Made by a program: the position numbers and the translations under genes. 64,000 bases of DNA from Dyella sp. C9 (GTDB lineage Bacteria > Pseudomonadota > Gammaproteobacteria > Xanthomonadales > Rhodanobacteraceae), in the NCBI RefSeq assembly GCF_003332825.1, contig NZ_QIRF01000010.1:85738-149737 (forward strand), given 5' to 3'. The notes beneath the pieces were generated by a model. That model did not search any database, was not told the DNA's origin, and saw only the letters and a program-made list of their open reading frames with translations. Below, one piece after another: positions 27,034 to 37,840 of the stretch; the first letter of the stretch is position 1; every line of letters starts with the position of its first letter.

Positions 27034-27056
27034 AACGGCCCCTTCCGGGGCCGTTT
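27034..27056 (+). terminator. rpoH terminator
   Basis: AACGGCCCC-TTCC-GGGGCCGTT, a 9-bp stem with tetraloop followed by T, 25 nt after the rpoH stop codon. Confidence 0.75.
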
Positions 27057-27118
27057 GGCTTTGCGGGGACATGGCAGGCTCCGCACCCCTGGACTGGAAC
27101 CCCCGCTCTCAATCCGCC

Positions 27119-27813
27119 ATGCCCCGAGTGCTGGTCATCGAAGACGACGAAACCACCGCGCGAGAAATCGTCGCGGAGCTTGGCGTACACGGCATGAGCA
27201 CCGAGTGGGTGGCCGATGGTCGCGCGGGGCTGGAACGCGCCAGCCAGGGCGATTACGACCTGGTGACACTGGACCGCATGCTGCCCGGCATGGACGGCAT
27301 CGACGTGGTGGCGGCCTTGCGCCGCGCCCAGGTCGACACGCCGGTGCTGATGATCAGCGCGCTCAGCGACGTCGACGAACGCGTGCGCGGCCTGCGTGCC
27401 GGCGGCGACGACTATCTGACCAAGCCGTTCGCGCCGGACGAGATGGCTGCGCGCGTGGAAGTGCTGCTGCGCCGACGCCAGCCGACCGTGGCGCAGCGCC
27501 TGCGCGTGGCGGACCTGGAGCTGGACCTGGTCAGCCATGTCGCCTATCGAGGCGGCCAGCCGCTGACGCTGCTGCCCACCGAATACCGCCTGCTCGAATT
27601 CCTGATGCGCAATTCGGGACAGGTGCTCACCCGCAGCATGATTTTCGAAACGGTATGGGGCTTTCACTTCGACCCCGGTACCAACGTGATCGATGTGCAC
27701 ATCGGCCGGCTGCGGCGCAAGATCGACGGCACCGGGCAATCGGCGCTGATCCACACCGTCCGCGGTACCGGCTACATGATCGCCGCGGCCAACGAAGCGG
27801 CATCGGTGGTGTC

Positions 27814-27817
<4 letters not shown>
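27119..27817 (+). CDS. OmpR/PhoB-family response regulator
   Basis: A 232-aa DNA-binding regulator. Seen: receiver domain (1-118) with EDDE acidic pocket, phospho-Asp in LVTLDRMLPGMDG, the conserved Ser in MISALSD and Lys in YLTKPFAPDE; a C-terminal winged helix (about 130-228) with LTLLPTEYRLLEFLMRNSGQ, VIDVHIGRLRRKI and VRGTGYM. Start MPRVLVIEDD at 27119; a longer frame from 27029 overlaps the rpoH terminator and is rejected. Its stop overlaps the sensor kinase start by 4 nt. By position it likely controls the RND operon that follows. Confidence 0.93.
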
Positions 27818-29244
<1,427 letters not shown>

Positions 29245-29357
29245 TCGCCGCCCTCGCGGCAACATGAAATTATCTTCATGCGTCCGGGCGTCCGTTCGGA
29301 TCAGGCCCGTGCGAAAATTTGTCGCGACGCATCATTTCGCGCACGGAATCCCCCCGC

Positions 29358-32300
29358 ATGCTTGGCATCGTCCGGATCGCGCTCACGCGGCCCTACACTT
29401 TCATCGTCTTCGCACTGCTGATTTTCATCTTCGGCGTGATGGCAGCCCTACGCACGCCCACCGACATCTTTCCGGAGATCAACATTCCGGTGATCGCGGT
29501 GTCCTGGCAGTTCACCGGCATGACGCCCGACCAGATGGCCGGACGCATGAACACGCCGTTCGAGCGCACGCTGACCACCACGGTCAACGACATCGAGCAC
29601 ATCGAGTCGACCTCGCTCAACGGCATGGGCATCACCAAGATCTTCTTCCAGCCGGGCGTGAACATCGCCGTGGCCAACGCCCAGGTGACGGCGATCGCGC
29701 AGACCCTGCTCAAGCAGATGCCGCCGGGTGCCACGCCTCCGCTGATCGTCAACTACAACGCGGCCACCGTGCCGATCCTGCAGCTCGCGCTGTCGGGCCA
29801 CGGGCTGTCGGAACAGCAGCTGGGTGACCTTGGCCTCAACCTGCTGCGTCCGCAGCTGGTGACGGTGCCGGGCGCGGCGATCCCGTATCCGTTCGGCGGC
29901 AAGACCCGCCAGGTCCAGATGGACGTGGATCCGGCGGCGCTGCAGGCGCGCGGGCTGTCGACGCAGGACGTGGCCAACGCGCTGGCGGCGCAGCAGCAGA
30001 TCAGCCCGATCGGCACGCAGAAGATCGGCAAGTACGAATACGTGATGGAGTTGAACAACGCCGCCATGTACGTGCACGAGCTGGAAGACCTGCCGATCAA
30101 GAGCGTCAATGGCACCACCATCTACGTGCGCGACGTGGCCCATGTGCGCGACGGCGCCCCGCCGCAGACCAACATCGTGCACGTCGACGGCGTGCGCTCC
30201 ACGCTGCTGTCGGTACTCAAGAACGGCTCCACTTCCACGCTCGCCATCGTGGCCGGCGTGCGCGAAAAACTCGCCGGCATGAAGGACGCGCTGCCGGACA
30301 ACCTGTCGGTGACGCCGATCGGCGACCAATCGGTGTTCGTGCGTTCGTCGATCGACGGCGTGGTCCGCGAGGGCGTGATCGCCGCAGCGCTGACCAGCCT
30401 GATGATCCTGCTGTTCCTGGGCAGCTGGCGCTCCACCCTGATCATCACCACCTCGATCCCGCTGGCGGTGCTGGGTTCGGTGTTCACCCTGTCGGCGATC
30501 GGCCAGACGCTCAACATCATGACCCTTGGCGGCCTGGCGCTGGCGGTGGGCATCCTGGTGGACGAGGCGACGGTGACCATCGAAAACATCAACTGGCACC
30601 TGGAGCAGGGCAAGGACGTGATCACCGCGATCATCGACGGCTCGGCGCAGATCATCGTGCCGGCGTTCGTCTCGCTGTGCTGCATCTGCATCGTGTTCGT
30701 GCCGATGTTCTTCCTGCCTGGCGTGGCGCGCTACCTGTTCGTGCCGATGGCGGAGGCGGTGATCTTCGCGATGATCTTCTCCTTCATCCTGTCGCGTACG
30801 CTGGTGCTGACCATGGCCAAGTACCTGCTGCAGGCGCATCCGCCGACGGTGGACGAGCATGGCCAGCACCTGCCGCTGCCGCCGCCGAAGACGATCCTGG
30901 GCAGGTTCCAGCGTGCCTTCGTGGAGCGCTTCGAGACCTTCCGTGCCGGCTACAGTGGCATGCTCAACCTGGCCCTGCAGCATCGCAAGGTGTTCGTGGC
31001 CGGCTTCCTTGGCTTCGTGCTGCTGTCGTTCATGCTGCTGCCGGGCCTGGGCAGCAACTTCTTCCCCGACGTGGACGGTGGCCAGATCCTGATCCATGCG
31101 CGTGCGCCGGTGGGCAGCCGCGTCGAAGTGACGGCCGCGGAGTTCGCCGACATCGAGAAGGCGGTACGCGGGGTCATTCCGCCGAGCGACCTGGAGGCGA
31201 TGGTCGACAACATCGGCCAGTACTCCAGCTCGATCAATACCATCTACAACAACACCGGCGAGGTGGGCGAGCAGGATGGCGACATCCAGATCTCGCTGAA
31301 GGAAGGCCACCGGCCCAGTGCCGAGTACGTGGAGGCGCTGCGCCAGAAGCTGCCGCGCCTGTTCCCAGGCACCGTGTTCTCGTTCCCGCCCGCGGACATC
31401 GTCAGCCAGATCCTGAACTTCGGTTCGCCGGCGCCGATTGACCTGCAGATCCGCGGTTTCCACCTCGACAAGAACTTCCAGTACGCCAACGAACTGCTGA
31501 ACAAGATCCGCCAGATCCCCGGCGTGGTGGATGCCCGCATCCAGCAGTCGCAGGCCGAGCCCACCTTCCGCATCGACGTGGATCGCACGCGGGCGCAGTT
31601 GCTGGGGCTGACCGAGAACGACGTGACCAGCAGCCTGGTGGCCGATCTTTCCGGTACCGCGCAGGTGGCGCCGACCTACTGGCTTAACCCAGAGAACAAC
31701 GTCACCTATCCGATCTCGGCGCAGGTGCCGCAATACTCGCTCGATTCGCTGGCGCAGCTGAGCAACCTGCCGATCACCGCCAAGAGCGGCGGCAATGCGC
31801 AGGTGCTGGGTGCGCTGGCCGACATCACCCGCACGCACAGCAACACGGTGGTAAGCCAGTACAACATCCAGTCGATGGTGGAGATCTATGCCGCCACGCA
31901 GGGTCGCGACCTGGGCGCCGTCGCCGCCGACGTGCAGAAGGTGCTGGACGATACCTCCAAGGACAAGCCCAAGGGCGCGAACGTGGCGCTGCTGGGCCAG
32001 GTGCAGACCATGCACGATGCCTATTCGGGCCTGCTGTTCGGCCTGCTCGGTTCGGCCGTGCTGGTGTACCTGCTGATCGTGGTGAACTTCCAGTCGTGGA
32101 CCGATCCGTTCGTGATCATCACCGCGTTGCCTGCCGCGCTGGCCGGCATCATGTGGATGCTGTTCGTCACCCATACCACCTTGTCGGTGCCCGCGCTGAC
32201 CGGCGCCATCATGTGCATGGGCGTGGCGACGGCCAATTCGGTGCTGGTGGTGAGCTTCTGCCGCGAGCGCCTGGCCTTCCACGGCGACCCCACGCTGGCG

Positions 32301-32561
32301 GCGCGCGAGGCTGGCTTCGTTCGCTTCCGCCCGGTGTTGATGACGGCGCTGGCCATGATCATCGGCATGGTGCCTATGGCGCTGGGCCTGGGCGATGGCG
32401 GCGAACAGAACGCCCCGCTGGGCCGCGCCGTGATCGGTGGCCTGCTGTTCGCCACCACGGCCACGCTGATCTTCGTACCCGTCGTGTTTTCCATCGTGCA
32501 TGCGCGCCGCGAGCGCGCGTCTGATTCGGCCCCCGCTGCCGGAGAACCTGTCCATGTCTGA
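29358..32561 (+). CDS. RND efflux permease (HAE-1-like), altered proton-relay residues
   Basis: A 1067-aa inner-membrane pump subunit of AcrB type: two repeats, each with six transmembrane helices and a large periplasmic porter domain. Seen: N-terminal TM1 after IVRIALTRPYT; TM4 VDEATVTIEN, where AcrB has VDDAIVVVEN; TM10 GVATANSVLVVSF, where AcrB has a Lys (LSAKNAILIVEF); and TM11 FRPVLMTALAM with Arg and Thr kept. The proton-relay Asp408 is thus Glu and Lys940 is Ala. Start ATG at 29358 gives MLGIVRIALT; the frame from 29319 is longer but has a poor N-terminus. It overlaps the adaptor gene by 8 nt. Confidence 0.93.
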   Translation: MLGIVRIALTRPYTFIVFALLIFIFGVMAALRTPTDIFPEINIPVIAVSWQFTGMTPDQMAGRMNTPFERTLTTTVNDIEHIESTSLNGMGITKIFFQPGVNIAVANAQVTAIAQTLLKQMPPGATPPLIVNYNAATVPILQLALSGHGLSEQQLGDLGLNLLRPQLVTVPGAAIPYPFGGKTRQVQMDVDPAALQARGLSTQDVANALAAQQQISPIGTQKIGKYEYVMELNNAAMYVHELEDLPIKSVNGTTIYVRDVAHVRDGAPPQTNIVHVDGVRSTLLSVLKNGSTSTLAIVAGVREKLAGMKDALPDNLSVTPIGDQSVFVRSSIDGVVREGVIAAALTSLMILLFLGSWRSTLIITTSIPLAVLGSVFTLSAIGQTLNIMTLGGLALAVGILVDEATVTIENINWHLEQGKDVITAIIDGSAQIIVPAFVSLCCICIVFVPMFFLPGVARYLFVPMAEAVIFAMIFSFILSRTLVLTMAKYLLQAHPPTVDEHGQHLPLPPPKTILGRFQRAFVERFETFRAGYSGMLNLALQHRKVFVAGFLGFVLLSFMLLPGLGSNFFPDVDGGQILIHARAPVGSRVEVTAAEFADIEKAVRGVIPPSDLEAMVDNIGQYSSSINTIYNNTGEVGEQDGDIQISLKEGHRPSAEYVEALRQKLPRLFPGTVFSFPPADIVSQILNFGSPAPIDLQIRGFHLDKNFQYANELLNKIRQIPGVVDARIQQSQAEPTFRIDVDRTRAQLLGLTENDVTSSLVADLSGTAQVAPTYWLNPENNVTYPISAQVPQYSLDSLAQLSNLPITAKSGGNAQVLGALADITRTHSNTVVSQYNIQSMVEIYAATQGRDLGAVAADVQKVLDDTSKDKPKGANVALLGQVQTMHDAYSGLLFGLLGSAVLVYLLIVVNFQSWTDPFVIITALPAALAGIMWMLFVTHTTLSVPALTGAIMCMGVATANSVLVVSFCRERLAFHGDPTLAAREAGFVRFRPVLMTALAMIIGMVPMALGLGDGGEQNAPLGRAVIGGLLFATTATLIFVPVVFSIVHARRERASDSAPAAGEPVHV

Positions 32562-33750
32562 GCATCTCACTTCGCTTCCCGAGTCGACGCCTTCGCCGCG
32601 TCGCCTGCGCCTGGCCGCCGCGATCGGCGCGGTCGTGTTCGGCGCGATCGTGGTCATCGGTGTCGCCACCCGTCTTACCGAGGCGCACAGCCTGCGCCAA
32701 TGGACCGACGAGCAGGCCATTCCCACCGTGGTGGTATCCGAGCCCGAGTCCGCCAACGGCAAGGCGCCGCTCGAACTGCCGGCGCAGATGGACGCATTCA
32801 CCAATGCGCCGATCTACGCACGCACCAGCGGCTACCTGAAGTCGTGGAACAAGGACATCGGCGCCACGGTGAAGGCCGGCGAACTGCTGGCCGAGATCGA
32901 CACGCCCGACCTCGACCAGCAGCTGCTGCAGGCACAGGCCGACCTGGCCAGCGCCAAGGCCAACGCCGCGCTCGCCGCCACCACTGCCAAGCGCTGGCAG
33001 GTGCTGCGTTCGACCGACCCGGACTCCGTGTCGCAGCAGTCGGTGGACCAGTACAACGGTGACTACGCCGCCAAGGAAGCGCAGGCCAACGCCGCGCAGG
33101 CCAACCTCGATCGCCTCAAGGCGCTGAAGTCGTACGCGCGTATCGTGGCGCCGTTCGATGGCCGCGTCACCGCGCGCAACACCGACGTGGGCGCGCTGGT
33201 CACCGCCGACAGCGCGGGCGGGGCGCCGCTGTTCCAGGTGTCCGACACCAGCAAGCTGCGCGCCTACGTGCGCGTGCCGCAGGTGTATGCACCGAGCATC
33301 CACCGTGGTGACGAAGCCACGCTGACCGTGCCGGAGTATCCGGGCAAGACCTTCACCGCGAAGGTGGAGGCCGATGCGCGCGCGATCACGCCGACCTCGG
33401 GCACCACCCTGGTGCAGCTGCTGGTGGACAACCCCGATGGCAAGCTGTTGCCGAGCAGCTACGCCAACATCAGCTTCAACATCGCCTCCAATACGCTGGG
33501 CCTGCGGGTACCGGCCGAGGCGCTGATCTTCGACGACAAGGGCATGCGCGTGGCCACGCTCGACTCGGGCGACCACGTGCATTTCAAGCAGGTGGTGATT
33601 CGCCGCGACTACGGCAAGACGGTGGAGATCGGCGCCGGCCTGCAGCCGGATGACCGCGTGATCATCAATCCGCCGGACGGCCTGACCGATGGCGATTCCG
33701 TGCGCATCGCGCGGAGTCCGCAGGCGGGGAAGCCCCATGACAAAGCCTAA
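32554..33750 (+). CDS. RND periplasmic adaptor (membrane fusion protein)
   Basis: A 398-aa adaptor linking the permease to the outer-membrane channel. Seen: an N-terminal transmembrane helix (about 22-42) rather than a lipobox, a biotinyl-lipoyl half (APIYARTSGYLKSWNKDIG), an alpha-helical hairpin (about 125-200, rich in Ala/Gln), the second lipoyl half (ARIVAPFDGRVTARNTDVG), a beta-barrel and a membrane-proximal domain. ATG at 32554 lies inside the permease gene, and its own end overlaps the next gene by 14 nt, so all three are translationally coupled. Confidence 0.93.
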   Translation: MSEHLTSLPESTPSPRRLRLAAAIGAVVFGAIVVIGVATRLTEAHSLRQWTDEQAIPTVVVSEPESANGKAPLELPAQMDAFTNAPIYARTSGYLKSWNKDIGATVKAGELLAEIDTPDLDQQLLQAQADLASAKANAALAATTAKRWQVLRSTDPDSVSQQSVDQYNGDYAAKEAQANAAQANLDRLKALKSYARIVAPFDGRVTARNTDVGALVTADSAGGAPLFQVSDTSKLRAYVRVPQVYAPSIHRGDEATLTVPEYPGKTFTAKVEADARAITPTSGTTLVQLLVDNPDGKLLPSSYANISFNIASNTLGLRVPAEALIFDDKGMRVATLDSGDHVHFKQVVIRRDYGKTVEIGAGLQPDDRVIINPPDGLTDGDSVRIARSPQAGKPHDKA

Positions 33751-35200
33751 GAGCCTCGCCGCGACGCTCGCCGCCACGCTGGCGCTGGGGGCGTGTTCGC
33801 TGGCGCCTGCCTACAAGCAACCGGACGCACCGGTGGCCGAGCACTACCAGCCGGCCGGCCCCTGGACCACGGCGGCGCCGGCGGACCAGCTGCCGCGCGA
33901 GGGCTGGTGGAAGCTGTATGGCGATCCGCGCCTGGATGATCTCGAGCAGCAGCTGATCGCGCACAACGCCGATCTGGCCGCGGCCTTCGCCAGCTACCAG
34001 CAGTCGCGCGATTACCTGGCGCAGGTGCGCGCGGACTTGTTCCCGCAGGTGTCGGCCGGCATCGGCGCCGAGCGCAACCGCCAGTCGCTCAATGCACCAC
34101 TGCATGGCGCCACCTCGCCGGAGTACTACAACCAGTACTCGGTGACCGGGCAGGCCTCGTATGAAGTGGACCTGTGGGGCCGCGTGCACGACAACGTCGC
34201 CGCCGGGCGCGCGTCGATGCAGGCCTCGGCGGCGGACTTGGCTTCAGTGCGCCTGAGCCTCGAAGCCTCGCTGGCCGACAGCTACGTGCAACTGCTCGGC
34301 GTGGATCGCCAGATCGACCTGCTGCAGAAGACCGTGGAGGCCTACCAGCGTGCGCTGCAGCTGACCAAGACGCTGCACGAAGGCGGCGCGGTGTCGGGCC
34401 TGGACGTGGATCGCGCGCAGACGCAGCTGTCGTCCACGCGTTCGCAGTTGTCGCAGACGCAGGCGCAGCGCGAAGTACTGCTGCACGCCATCGCCGTGCT
34501 GGTCGGCCAGCCGGCGTCGAGCTTCACGCTCGATCCCAAGACCGACCTGCCCAACCTGCCGGTGATCCCGGTGGGCCTGCCGTCCACGTTGCTGGAGCGT
34601 CGCCCGGACATCGCCGCGGCGGAACGGCGTACGGCGGAGGCGAACGCACAGATCGGCGTGGCGCGTTCCGCGTTCTTCCCGTCGTTGACGCTCAGTGCGG
34701 GTGGCGGTTACGAGAGCGGTGTGTGGAGCACCCTGTTGAACGCACCCAGTGCGTTGTGGGCCGTGGGCCCGAGCTTGCTGGGGACGATATTCGACGGCGG
34801 TCGCCATAGCGCGCAGCTGGCCGCGGCGCATGCCGCCTTCGACGAGGCCAGCGCGAATTACCGCGGTACGGTGCTGACAGCGTTCCAGCAGGTGGAGGAC
34901 AACCAGTCGCTGCTGAAGAACTACGGCAACGCCATGGTCGACCAGCAGGACGCGACCACCGCGGCGGACCGTACGCTGAAGCTGGCGCTGGCCTTGTACA
35001 AGCAGGGCGCGAACAGCTACCTGGACGTGGTCACCGCGCAGGTGGATTCCCTGAACGCGCACCTGGGGCTGCTGTCGCTGCAGGCCAACCAGTTGCGGGC
35101 CAGCGTGCAGCTGGTGCGCGCGTTGGGTGGTGGCTGGCAGGCGGATGACATCTCGACCAGGCATCTGGCGGAGGACGCCAGGGCGATGGGGATGAAGTAG
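33737..35200 (+). CDS. RND outer-membrane channel lipoprotein (NodT/OprM family)
   Basis: A 487-aa outer-membrane factor. Seen: signal peptide with lipobox LGAC (Cys near 20), CSLAPAYKQPDAPV typical of the family, and two repeats of the TolC-like coiled-coil and beta-strand unit (first with AFASYQQSRDYLAQ and SYEVDLWGRVHDNVAAGR, second with RRPDIAAAERRTAEANAQIG and FDGGRHSAQLAAA). It completes a full tripartite pump with the two genes upstream. A strong terminator follows, closing the operon that begins at 29358 or possibly at 27119. Confidence 0.93.
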   Translation: MTKPKSLAATLAATLALGACSLAPAYKQPDAPVAEHYQPAGPWTTAAPADQLPREGWWKLYGDPRLDDLEQQLIAHNADLAAAFASYQQSRDYLAQVRADLFPQVSAGIGAERNRQSLNAPLHGATSPEYYNQYSVTGQASYEVDLWGRVHDNVAAGRASMQASAADLASVRLSLEASLADSYVQLLGVDRQIDLLQKTVEAYQRALQLTKTLHEGGAVSGLDVDRAQTQLSSTRSQLSQTQAQREVLLHAIAVLVGQPASSFTLDPKTDLPNLPVIPVGLPSTLLERRPDIAAAERRTAEANAQIGVARSAFFPSLTLSAGGGYESGVWSTLLNAPSALWAVGPSLLGTIFDGGRHSAQLAAAHAAFDEASANYRGTVLTAFQQVEDNQSLLKNYGNAMVDQQDATTAADRTLKLALALYKQGANSYLDVVTAQVDSLNAHLGLLSLQANQLRASVQLVRALGGGWQADDISTRHLAEDARAMGMK

Positions 35201-35227
35201 GGTGGTTCGCGGTGTGTCGCGAATGAG

Positions 35228-35255
35228 AAGGGGCCGCTGATGCGGCCCCTTTTTT
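35228..35255 (+). terminator. Terminator of the RND operon
   Basis: AGGGGCCGC-TGAT-GCGGCCCCT, a 9-bp stem with tetraloop followed by at least five T, 28 nt past the channel gene. One of the clearest intrinsic terminators in the window. Confidence 0.9.
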
Positions 35256-35297
35256 GTCCATGCTTGATGGGGTGGGCTGCAGTCACCGAGCTCCCCC

Positions 35298-35322
35298 TGT
35301 AGGAGCGCAACCTGTGCGCGAC
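35298..35322. repeat. REP-like short repeat
   Basis: TGTAGGAGCGCAACCTGTGC with following GCGAC has an internal GCGCA/TGCGC stem and matches the style of the TGTAGGAGCGC repeats common between genes in Pseudomonas and Xanthomonadales. Only this copy is in the window. Confidence 0.5.
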
Positions 35323-35423
35323 GGCCTTTCGCCACGGTCTTTGCCAAATGTCGTGGCGGTCATTTGCGCTGTACTCGGCGACTCCGCCACCTTGCCGCCG
35401 ACGACCGAAGGGAGTTCCCGTGG

Positions 35424-35476
35424 GAGAGCGGGCTGGGGGGAGGGGCCGATCTTTCGAGGGCCCCTCACCCGCTCTC
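35424..35476. terminator. Long imperfect hairpin downstream of tal
   Basis: Outer arms GAGAGCGGG and CCCGCTCTC (9 bp), inner arms GAGGGGCC and GGCCCCTC (8 bp). It lies just past the tal stop on the minus strand and may be its terminator or a copy of an intergenic repeat. Confidence 0.5.
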
Positions 35477-35483
35477 AAGGTGC

Positions 35484-36437
35484 TTACAGCTTTGCCGTCA
35501 GCAAGGCTTCCAGCTTGCGCTGGTCGACGGCGAATTTGCGGATGCCGTCGGCGAGCTTGTCGGTCGCCATGGCGTCTTCGTTGTGGCCCCAGCGGAATGC
35601 GGCCTCGGTGATCGGTGCGGGCTTGGCCTGGGTGGCGCCGGTGTCGTTGAGCGCACGCGGCAGCGGGCTGTTGTCCTGGTCCAGCTTTTCCAGCAGGTCG
35701 GGGCTGATGGTGAGGCGGTCGCAGCCGGCCAACGCCTGGATCTGGCCGATGTTGCGGAAGCTGGCGCCCATCACCACGGTGTGGAAGCCGTGCTCCTTGT
35801 ACCACTGATAGATGCGGCGCACCGACTTCACGCCCGGGTCTTCTTCCGGCGCGTAGCTCTTGGTCGAGGTGTTGGCCACGTACCAGTCCATGATGCGGCC
35901 GACGAACGGCGAGATCAGGAACACGCCGGCCTCGGCGCAGGCCACCGCCTGCTCGAACGAGAACAGCAGGGTGAGGTTGCAGTTGATGCCGCGCTTCTCC
36001 AACTGCTCGGCGGCGCGGATGCCTTCCCAGGTCGAGGCCAGCTTGATCAGGATGCGATCGCGCTTCACACCCGCTTCCTCGTACAGCGCGACCAGGCGCT
36101 CGGCCTTGGCGATGGAGGCGTTCACGTCGAACGACAGGCGCGCGTCCACTTCGGTGGACACGCGGCCGGGCACCAGTTCCACGATCTTGCGGCCCACCGC
36201 CACGGCGAGATGGTCACTGGCGTCGGCCAGCTGCTGCTCGCGCGAGTTGCTCTTGCCCTTGGCCCAGGCGATGGACTCCTCGATCAGCGGCGCATACGCC
36301 GGGTTCTCGACCGCCTTGAGCAGCAGCGACGGGTTGGTGGTGGCGTCCACCGGCTTCCAGCGGGCGATGGCCTCGATGTCGCCGGTGTCGGCGACCACGG
36401 TGGTGTACTGGCGCAGTTGTTCGAGTTGGGAAGACAC
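35484..36437 (-). CDS. tal: Transaldolase
   Basis: A 317-aa pentose-phosphate enzyme moving dihydroxyacetone units between sugar phosphates. Seen: [11 protein letters not shown] near the N-terminus, the Schiff-base Lys in [12 protein letters not shown] (near 130), [19 protein letters not shown] and the C-terminal phosphate site GASFRN. Length matches class 1 TalB. The start is GTG at 36437; no ATG start is possible nearby because a stop codon lies upstream. It is separated from the ndh gene by 37 nt on the same strand, so read-through from ndh is likely. Confidence 0.96.
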   Translation of the reverse strand: MSSQLEQLRQYTTVVADTGDIEAIARWKPVDATTNPSLLLKAVENPAYAPLIEESIAWAKGKSNSREQQLADASDHLAVAVGRKIVELVPGRVSTEVDARLSFDVNASIAKAERLVALYEEAGVKRDRILIKLASTWEGIRAAEQLEKRGINCNLTLLFSFEQAVACAEAGVFLISPFVGRIMDWYVANTSTKSYAPEEDPGVKSVRRIYQWYKEHGFHTVVMGASFRNIGQIQALAGCDRLTISPDLLEKLDQDNSPLPRALNDTGATQAKPAPITEAAFRWGHNEDAMATDKLADGIRKFAVDQRKLEALLTAKL

Positions 36438-36474
36438 AGCGGTATCCGGCAGGGTGAAGGCTCAATTGTCCATG

Positions 36475-37785
36475 CTATGGGTCGCGGGGCAAGCGCGACG
36501 CTGCCTGGGGCGGTGCGTCGGTGCCGGTGACGATGCGGGCGTGGCGCTGGTAGGTCCAGTACGCCCAGGCCCAGTCCAGCATCACCACCAGCCGGTTGCG
36601 GAAACCGATCAGGAAGGCGATGTGCGCGATCAGCCAGACCCACCAGGCCAGCAGGCCGGAGAGTTTTAGACGTCCAAATTGCGCCACCGCGGCCATCCGG
36701 CCGATGGTGGCCAGCGAACCGTCGTCGCGGTAGCGGAACGGCCGGGGCGTGGTGTCGCCGCGCCAGCGCGCCTTGAGCGTGGCGGCCACCTGGCGCCCCA
36801 TCTGCTTGGCCGCTGGCGCCACCCCGGGCACGGGGCGGCCATCGGGCTGGGTCACGCTGGCCAGGTCGCCGATCACGAAAACCTCCGGGTGGCCGGGCAG
36901 ACTGAGGTCGGGTTCGACCAATACGCGTCCCGCGCGATCCACCGGGGCGCCCAGCGTGCGTCCCAGTGGCGAGGCGGCCACGCCGGCGCCCCAGAGCACG
37001 GTGCGCGCGGCATACGGCGTGTCGCCCAGCATCACGCCCTGGTCGTCGATGGCGGTGACGGGCGTGTTCAAGCGTACTTCCACGCCGAGTTTCTCCAGCT
37101 GCCGGCGTGCCTTGTCCGACAGCGAGGGATCCAGCGCCGGCAACAGGCGCGGACCGGCTTCCACCAGCAGCACGTTGGCCTGGCGCGGATCGGCGCGGCG
37201 GAACTCGCGCGGCAGCGTGTGGCGCGCGATCTCGGCCAGCGTGCCGGCCAGCTCCACGCCGGTGGCACCGCCGCCGACCACGACGAGGTTGAGCCAGGCC
37301 TGCCGCTGCGCGGGATCGTCCTCGCGCTCGGCACGCTCGAAGGCGAGCAGCACGCGGCGGCGGATGGTGAAGGCGTCGTCCAGGGTCTTCAGGCCCGGCG
37401 CGTAGCGTTCCCATGCGTCGTGGCCGAAGTAGGCGTGGGTGGCGCCGGTGGCCACCACCAGCACGTCGTAGTGCAGTTCGCCCAGCGCGAGCTTCACGCG
37501 GCGCAGCTCCAGGTCCACCGACAGCGCCTCGTCCATCAGCACGGTGACGTTGGCCTGCTTGCGCAGGATCTGCCGCAGCGGCGCGGCGATCGACGGCGCG
37601 GACAGGCCAGCCGTGGCCACCTGGTAGAGCAGGGGCTGGAACAGGTGGTGGTTGCGCCGGTCGACCAGGGTGATGCGGGCGTCGGTATCGGCCAGCCCGT
37701 GGGCTACGGCCAGTCCGCCGAAGCCACCGCCCAGGATGACGACGTGGCGGCGTGGGTCAGGAGAGCGAGCATCGTGTCCTTCCAT
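36475..37785 (-). CDS. ndh: Type II NADH:quinone oxidoreductase
   Basis: A 436-aa FAD enzyme that passes electrons from NADH to quinone without pumping protons. Seen: first dinucleotide fold VVILGGGFGGLAVAHGL, second fold VVVGGGATGVELAGTLAEIA for NADH, FVIGDLA near 305, APAAKQMGRQVA for quinone, and a C-terminal amphipathic membrane segment (LLAWWVWLIAHIAFLIGF). ATG at 37785 has GAGG 7 nt upstream; an earlier ATG at 37803 does not. A homologue alone cannot tell NADH oxidation from a sulfide:quinone type, but the Cys pair of the latter is missing. It lies upstream of tal. Confidence 0.92.
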   Translation of the reverse strand: MEGHDARSPDPRRHVVILGGGFGGLAVAHGLADTDARITLVDRRNHHLFQPLLYQVATAGLSAPSIAAPLRQILRKQANVTVLMDEALSVDLELRRVKLALGELHYDVLVVATGATHAYFGHDAWERYAPGLKTLDDAFTIRRRVLLAFERAEREDDPAQRQAWLNLVVVGGGATGVELAGTLAEIARHTLPREFRRADPRQANVLLVEAGPRLLPALDPSLSDKARRQLEKLGVEVRLNTPVTAIDDQGVMLGDTPYAARTVLWGAGVAASPLGRTLGAPVDRAGRVLVEPDLSLPGHPEVFVIGDLASVTQPDGRPVPGVAPAAKQMGRQVAATLKARWRGDTTPRPFRYRDDGSLATIGRMAAVAQFGRLKLSGLLAWWVWLIAHIAFLIGFRNRLVVMLDWAWAYWTYQRHARIVTGTDAPPQAASRLPRDP

Positions 37786-37840
37786 GTGATTGCCTCGTAA
37801 CAAGGGAAATCGTTGAAGGTGTCACCCGCGCCCCGTGCCT

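Noticed and set aside
29448..32804. Minus-strand open frame of over 1100 codons opposite the RND permease
   Set aside because: It is a mirror-frame artefact of GC-rich codons: no motifs and the opposite strand is a complete, well-conserved pump gene.
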